DNA of 64,000 nt from Myxococcales bacterium. GTDB lineage: Bacteria; Myxococcota_A; Polyangia; Polyangiales; Polyangiaceae. Position 1 is the stretch's first letter. Every line of letters starts with the position of its first letter. Position numbers and translations under genes: made by a program. A model generated the notes under the pieces. That model searched no databases. It saw only the letters and a list, made by a program, of their open reading frames with translations, and was not told the origin of the DNA. The stretch lies in NCBI GenBank assembly GCA_016712525.1, contig JADJQX010000007.1:1302001-1366000 (forward strand), read 5' to 3'. This document shows, piece after piece, positions 61,847 to 64,000 of the stretch.

Positions 61847-62329
61847 ATGCGAAGCCGCGTCCCGTACCTCGTCGCGTTGTCCTTCGTGTCGGCCTGGGGT
61901 TGCGCTCCCCGGGAGACCGCGGGGTTCCACCCGCCGACCGATCCGTCGAGCCTCCGGGCGAGCTCGACGACGAGCCGAGGGGATCTCGACTTCGCGAATC
62001 AGGCGAGCGCCACACGCGACGCGCGGCCGCACGAGGTGGGGCTCGCCACGTGGTACGGCGACCGCCTCGCAGGGAACAAGACGGCGAGCGGGGAGATCTT
62101 CGATCCGCGCCGCATGACGGCGGCGCACCGCACGCTCAAGCTCGGCACGTGGGTCGAGGTGCGACGGGTAGACACCGGCACGACGGTGCGCGTGCGCATC
62201 AACGATCGAGGGCCGTTCGGCAAAGAGCAGACGCGGATCATCGATCTCTCGCGCGCCGCGGCCGAGCGCCTCGGGATGATCCGCGACGGCGTCGTGCGCG
62301 TCGAGGTGCGTGTAGTCGACGGCCCGTGA
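61847..62329 (+). CDS. rlpA: RlpA-family septal lipoprotein
   Basis: A 160-aa protein. A signal peptide with lipobox SAWGC, then a double-psi beta-barrel: GLATWYGDRLAGNKTASGE, MTAAHRTLKLGTWVEV, VRINDRGPFGKEQTRIIDLSRAAAERLG. Asp in NDRGPF and the TASGE segment are the catalytic region of RlpA lytic transglycosylase. The SPOR domain usual for septal localisation is missing. ATG 61847 has TAAGGT 7 nt upstream and no Shine-Dalgarno. Confidence 0.88.
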   Translation: MRSRVPYLVALSFVSAWGCAPRETAGFHPPTDPSSLRASSTTSRGDLDFANQASATRDARPHEVGLATWYGDRLAGNKTASGEIFDPRRMTAAHRTLKLGTWVEVRRVDTGTTVRVRINDRGPFGKEQTRIIDLSRAAAERLGMIRDGVVRVEVRVVDGP

Positions 62330-62372
62330 GCGGCACGCCCACGCGCGCGCGAAAGTGAGCTAGCGTCATGCC

Positions 62373-62924
62373 GTGGCGTGGTTGATTCGGCCGATCGTGC
62401 TCGCGAACGCGTGGGGCGTAAGCTCGCGCACTGTGACCGAGTGGATCCGCACGGGCCGGCTCCCGGGGGTGCGCACGCCGGGGGGGCAACACCGGGTGCG
62501 GGTCGACGCGATCGCGAAGTTCTGCGACGCCGAAGGTCTGCCCGTGCCCAAGCTCGCTTCGGGCCGTGAGCTCACCGTGCTCGTCGCGAAGCGCCAGAAC
62601 CTCGACGTGCGTCCCCTGCGGCGCGCGCTTCGGGCGCTCGACGTCGACCTCGAGGTGACCACCTCGGGCGCGGGGGCGCTCCTCGCCGTGGCGTCGGATC
62701 CCCCGGGCGCGCTCGTGCTCGACGCGCAGCTGCCGGGCCTCGACGTCGTGTCCATTCTGAGGGCCCTCGCCGAGTCACCGAAGACCGCGAAAATCCCGAT
62801 CCTCGTGTGTGACGCGCCGAAGCTCAGGGTGGCTCGCTACCTCGACGCCGGCGCGCACGCCGTGGCCCTCCGCGGAGAGATCGCCACCCTCGCCGAAGAG
62901 CTCGCGCGCCTCGCCCGACCGTGA
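62373..62924 (+). CDS. HTH-receiver protein with degenerate receiver
   Basis: A 183-aa protein. An excisionase/MerR-like helix-turn-helix at residues 8-55 (LANAWGVSSRTVTEWIRTGRL; QHRVRVDAIAKF) comes before a receiver-like domain (about 65-183). Phosphoacceptor D117 is kept (LVLDAQLPGLD), but the acidic pair near the first strand is A72-K73 and the conserved C-terminal Lys is replaced (VALRG). The order HTH then receiver is the reverse of usual response regulators. GTG 62373 has TAGCGT 6 nt upstream. Confidence 0.75.
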   Translation: MAWLIRPIVLANAWGVSSRTVTEWIRTGRLPGVRTPGGQHRVRVDAIAKFCDAEGLPVPKLASGRELTVLVAKRQNLDVRPLRRALRALDVDLEVTTSGAGALLAVASDPPGALVLDAQLPGLDVVSILRALAESPKTAKIPILVCDAPKLRVARYLDAGAHAVALRGEIATLAEELARLARP

Positions 62925-62967
62925 GCAGCGAGCGACCCCACGCGCGACGGGCCCTCTCGCAGGCTCG

Positions 62968-64000
62968 TCACCGCCGACGCGCCTCGATCGCTACCTTCGC
63001 GGCGTCGACGATCGCGCGCGCGAGGTGCGTCTTCTCCCCATGGGGCAACCAGGACGCGCCCGCTTCGGACACGAACGCCACGCGCGACGATTCTCCCCCG
63101 AGAGCCTCGTCGGCGCGGTTCGCCACGACGAGGTCCACGCGCTTCTCGTGGAGCTTCTTACGGGCGTAGGCGAGCACGGCGTCGTCGGAGCCCGTCTCGA
63201 GGGCGAACCCCACGAGCGCCGCACCTTCCGCCGCGCGCGTGGCGCCGATCGCCGCGAGGAGGTCGGGGTTGCGAACGAGCGCGAGGTCGGGGGCGCCCTC
63301 GCCGGCGGCTTTTTTGATCTTCTCCGTCTTCGGCTCGGCCGGGCGAAAGTCGGCCACGGCCGCGGCCATGACGAGGAGGTCGGCGCCGAGCGCCTCGGGT
63401 CCGAGCACGTCGCCGAGCGCACGGCCCATTTCGAACGCCGTGGTCACGTCGACCCGCGTCACGTTCGCGGGGCTCGGCTCGGCGGTCGGCCCGGCGATCA
63501 AGGTCACGCGAGCGCCGCGGCGGGCGGCTTCCGATGCGATGGCGAACCCCATTTTTCCGCTCGATCGATTCCCGAGGAAACGCACGGGATCGATCGGCTC
63601 GTGGGTCGGACCGGCCGTGACCACGACGTGCCGCCCGTCGAGATCCCGTGGCCCCAGCGCGCGCGCGAGCGCGGACACGACGTCCCCGGGCTCGGCCATG
63701 CGTCCCTCCCCGACGTCGCCCGAGGCCACCTCGCCGACGACGGGCCCCACGAGCTCGACTCTGCCGTCGAGGGCGAGCGTGCGCACGTTTCGTCGTGTCG
63801 CGGGGTGCGCCCACATCCGCGGGTGCATCGCGGGCGCCACGAGCACGGGGCCTCGCGCGGACAGGACCACCGCGGAGAGCAGGTCGTCGGCGCGGCCCTG
63901 CGAGAGGCGCGAGAGGAAATCGGCCGTGGCGGGCACCACGAGGACCGCGTCGGCCTCGTCGGCGAGCATGACGTGGAGCTCGCCCGAAACCCCCGCATCC
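62968..64000 (-). CDS. coaBC: phosphopantothenoylcysteine decarboxylase/synthase, 5' end cut
   Basis: The frame is open to the window edge, so the start lies beyond 64000. Visible parts: the end of the CoaC flavoprotein domain (VVPATADFLSRLSQGRADDLL; PAMHPRMWAHPATRRN; GRMAEP), then the CoaB domain (TAGPTHEPIDPVRFLGNRSS; GKMG; VMAAAVADFRPAEP; KTEKIKK; VGFALET; VVANRADEALG). It makes 4'-phosphopantetheine from phosphopantothenate in CoA synthesis. The first visible residues are DAGVSGELHVMLADEAD. Confidence 0.93.
   Translation of the reverse strand, partial: DAGVSGELHVMLADEADAVLVVPATADFLSRLSQGRADDLLSAVVLSARGPVLVAPAMHPRMWAHPATRRNVRTLALDGRVELVGPVVGEVASGDVGEGRMAEPGDVVSALARALGPRDLDGRHVVVTAGPTHEPIDPVRFLGNRSSGKMGFAIASEAARRGARVTLIAGPTAEPSPANVTRVDVTTAFEMGRALGDVLGPEALGADLLVMAAAVADFRPAEPKTEKIKKAAGEGAPDLALVRNPDLLAAIGATRAAEGAALVGFALETGSDDAVLAYARKKLHEKRVDLVVANRADEALGGESSRVAFVSEAGASWLPHGEKTHLARAIVDAAKVAIEARRR

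Overview
This window is very GC-rich (about 70% by eye), densely packed, and carries no rRNA, tRNA, CRISPR array or insertion sequence that I can recognise. The gene content points to a myxobacterium, most likely of the Polyangiales/Sorangiineae group: an STPK with its PP2C phosphatase, many secreted Cys-rich lipoproteins, a matrixin-type protease ending in a MYXO-CTERM-like tail, an unlinked FlhA/SctV-like export-gate protein, SMC, and an imuA-imuB/dnaE2 mutasome whose candidate LexA boxes resemble the Myxococcus motif. It looks like ordinary chromosome rather than a mobile island.

Layout. 1-7.5 kb: a cut-off SGNH hydrolase; a two-gene type IV pilin operon with a candidate sigma-54 promoter; a membrane-anchored spermidine-synthase-like protein; and a divergent three-gene operon with two eroded pilin-like proteins and a TPR protein. 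7.6-14.4 kb: CAP-domain lipoprotein, nagZ-hutI, and a nucleoside-type ABC transporter (ATPase plus two permeases). 14.5-19 kb: a Flp-like polyglycine membrane protein, Ser/Thr kinase, small acidic protein, ddl and PP2C phosphatase. 19.3-25.5 kb: FlhA/SctV-like protein, TPR membrane protein, PerM/AI-2E permease and rpsA. 25.9-34.9 kb: a DUF4139 lipoprotein with an OmpA-like insert, two related lipoproteins bracketing cmk and aroA, a PheA-like protein with altered catalytic motifs, and an FmdB zinc ribbon. 35-41 kb: smc, a Rieske oxygenase and a GGDEF cyclase. 41-50 kb: dnaE2, a divergent phosphoesterase, an SUMF1-like lipoprotein, a small winged-helix protein, imuB-imuA and larE. 50-64 kb: a repeat lipoprotein, a MerR-TPR protein, a cytochrome c, nitrilase, metalloprotease, long-chain acyl-CoA ligase, twin Cys-rich lipoproteins, miaB plus gamma-carbonic anhydrase, an ECF-like sigma factor, RlpA, an HTH-receiver protein and the 3' part of coaBC.

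The genes form several functional groups: pilin biogenesis or pseudopili, cell-wall metabolism (nagZ, ddl, rlpA), Ser/Thr signalling, aromatic amino acids (aroA, PheA-like), SOS mutagenesis, and envelope lipoproteins.

The most notable signals are not single genes. (i) About 16 gene starts have a TAnnnT-like -10 element 6-8 nt before the start codon and no Shine-Dalgarno, which suggests widespread leaderless transcription. (ii) A CTGAT-N5-GTTCAG box sits at both dnaE2 and imuA. (iii) Four pilin-like proteins share a C-terminal DGDG motif while their prepilin motif decays in steps. (iv) Six GTTACG/CGTAAC hexamers are arranged head to head between a sigma-factor gene and rlpA. (v) The PheA-like protein has lost catalytic motif residues but keeps its ACT domain.
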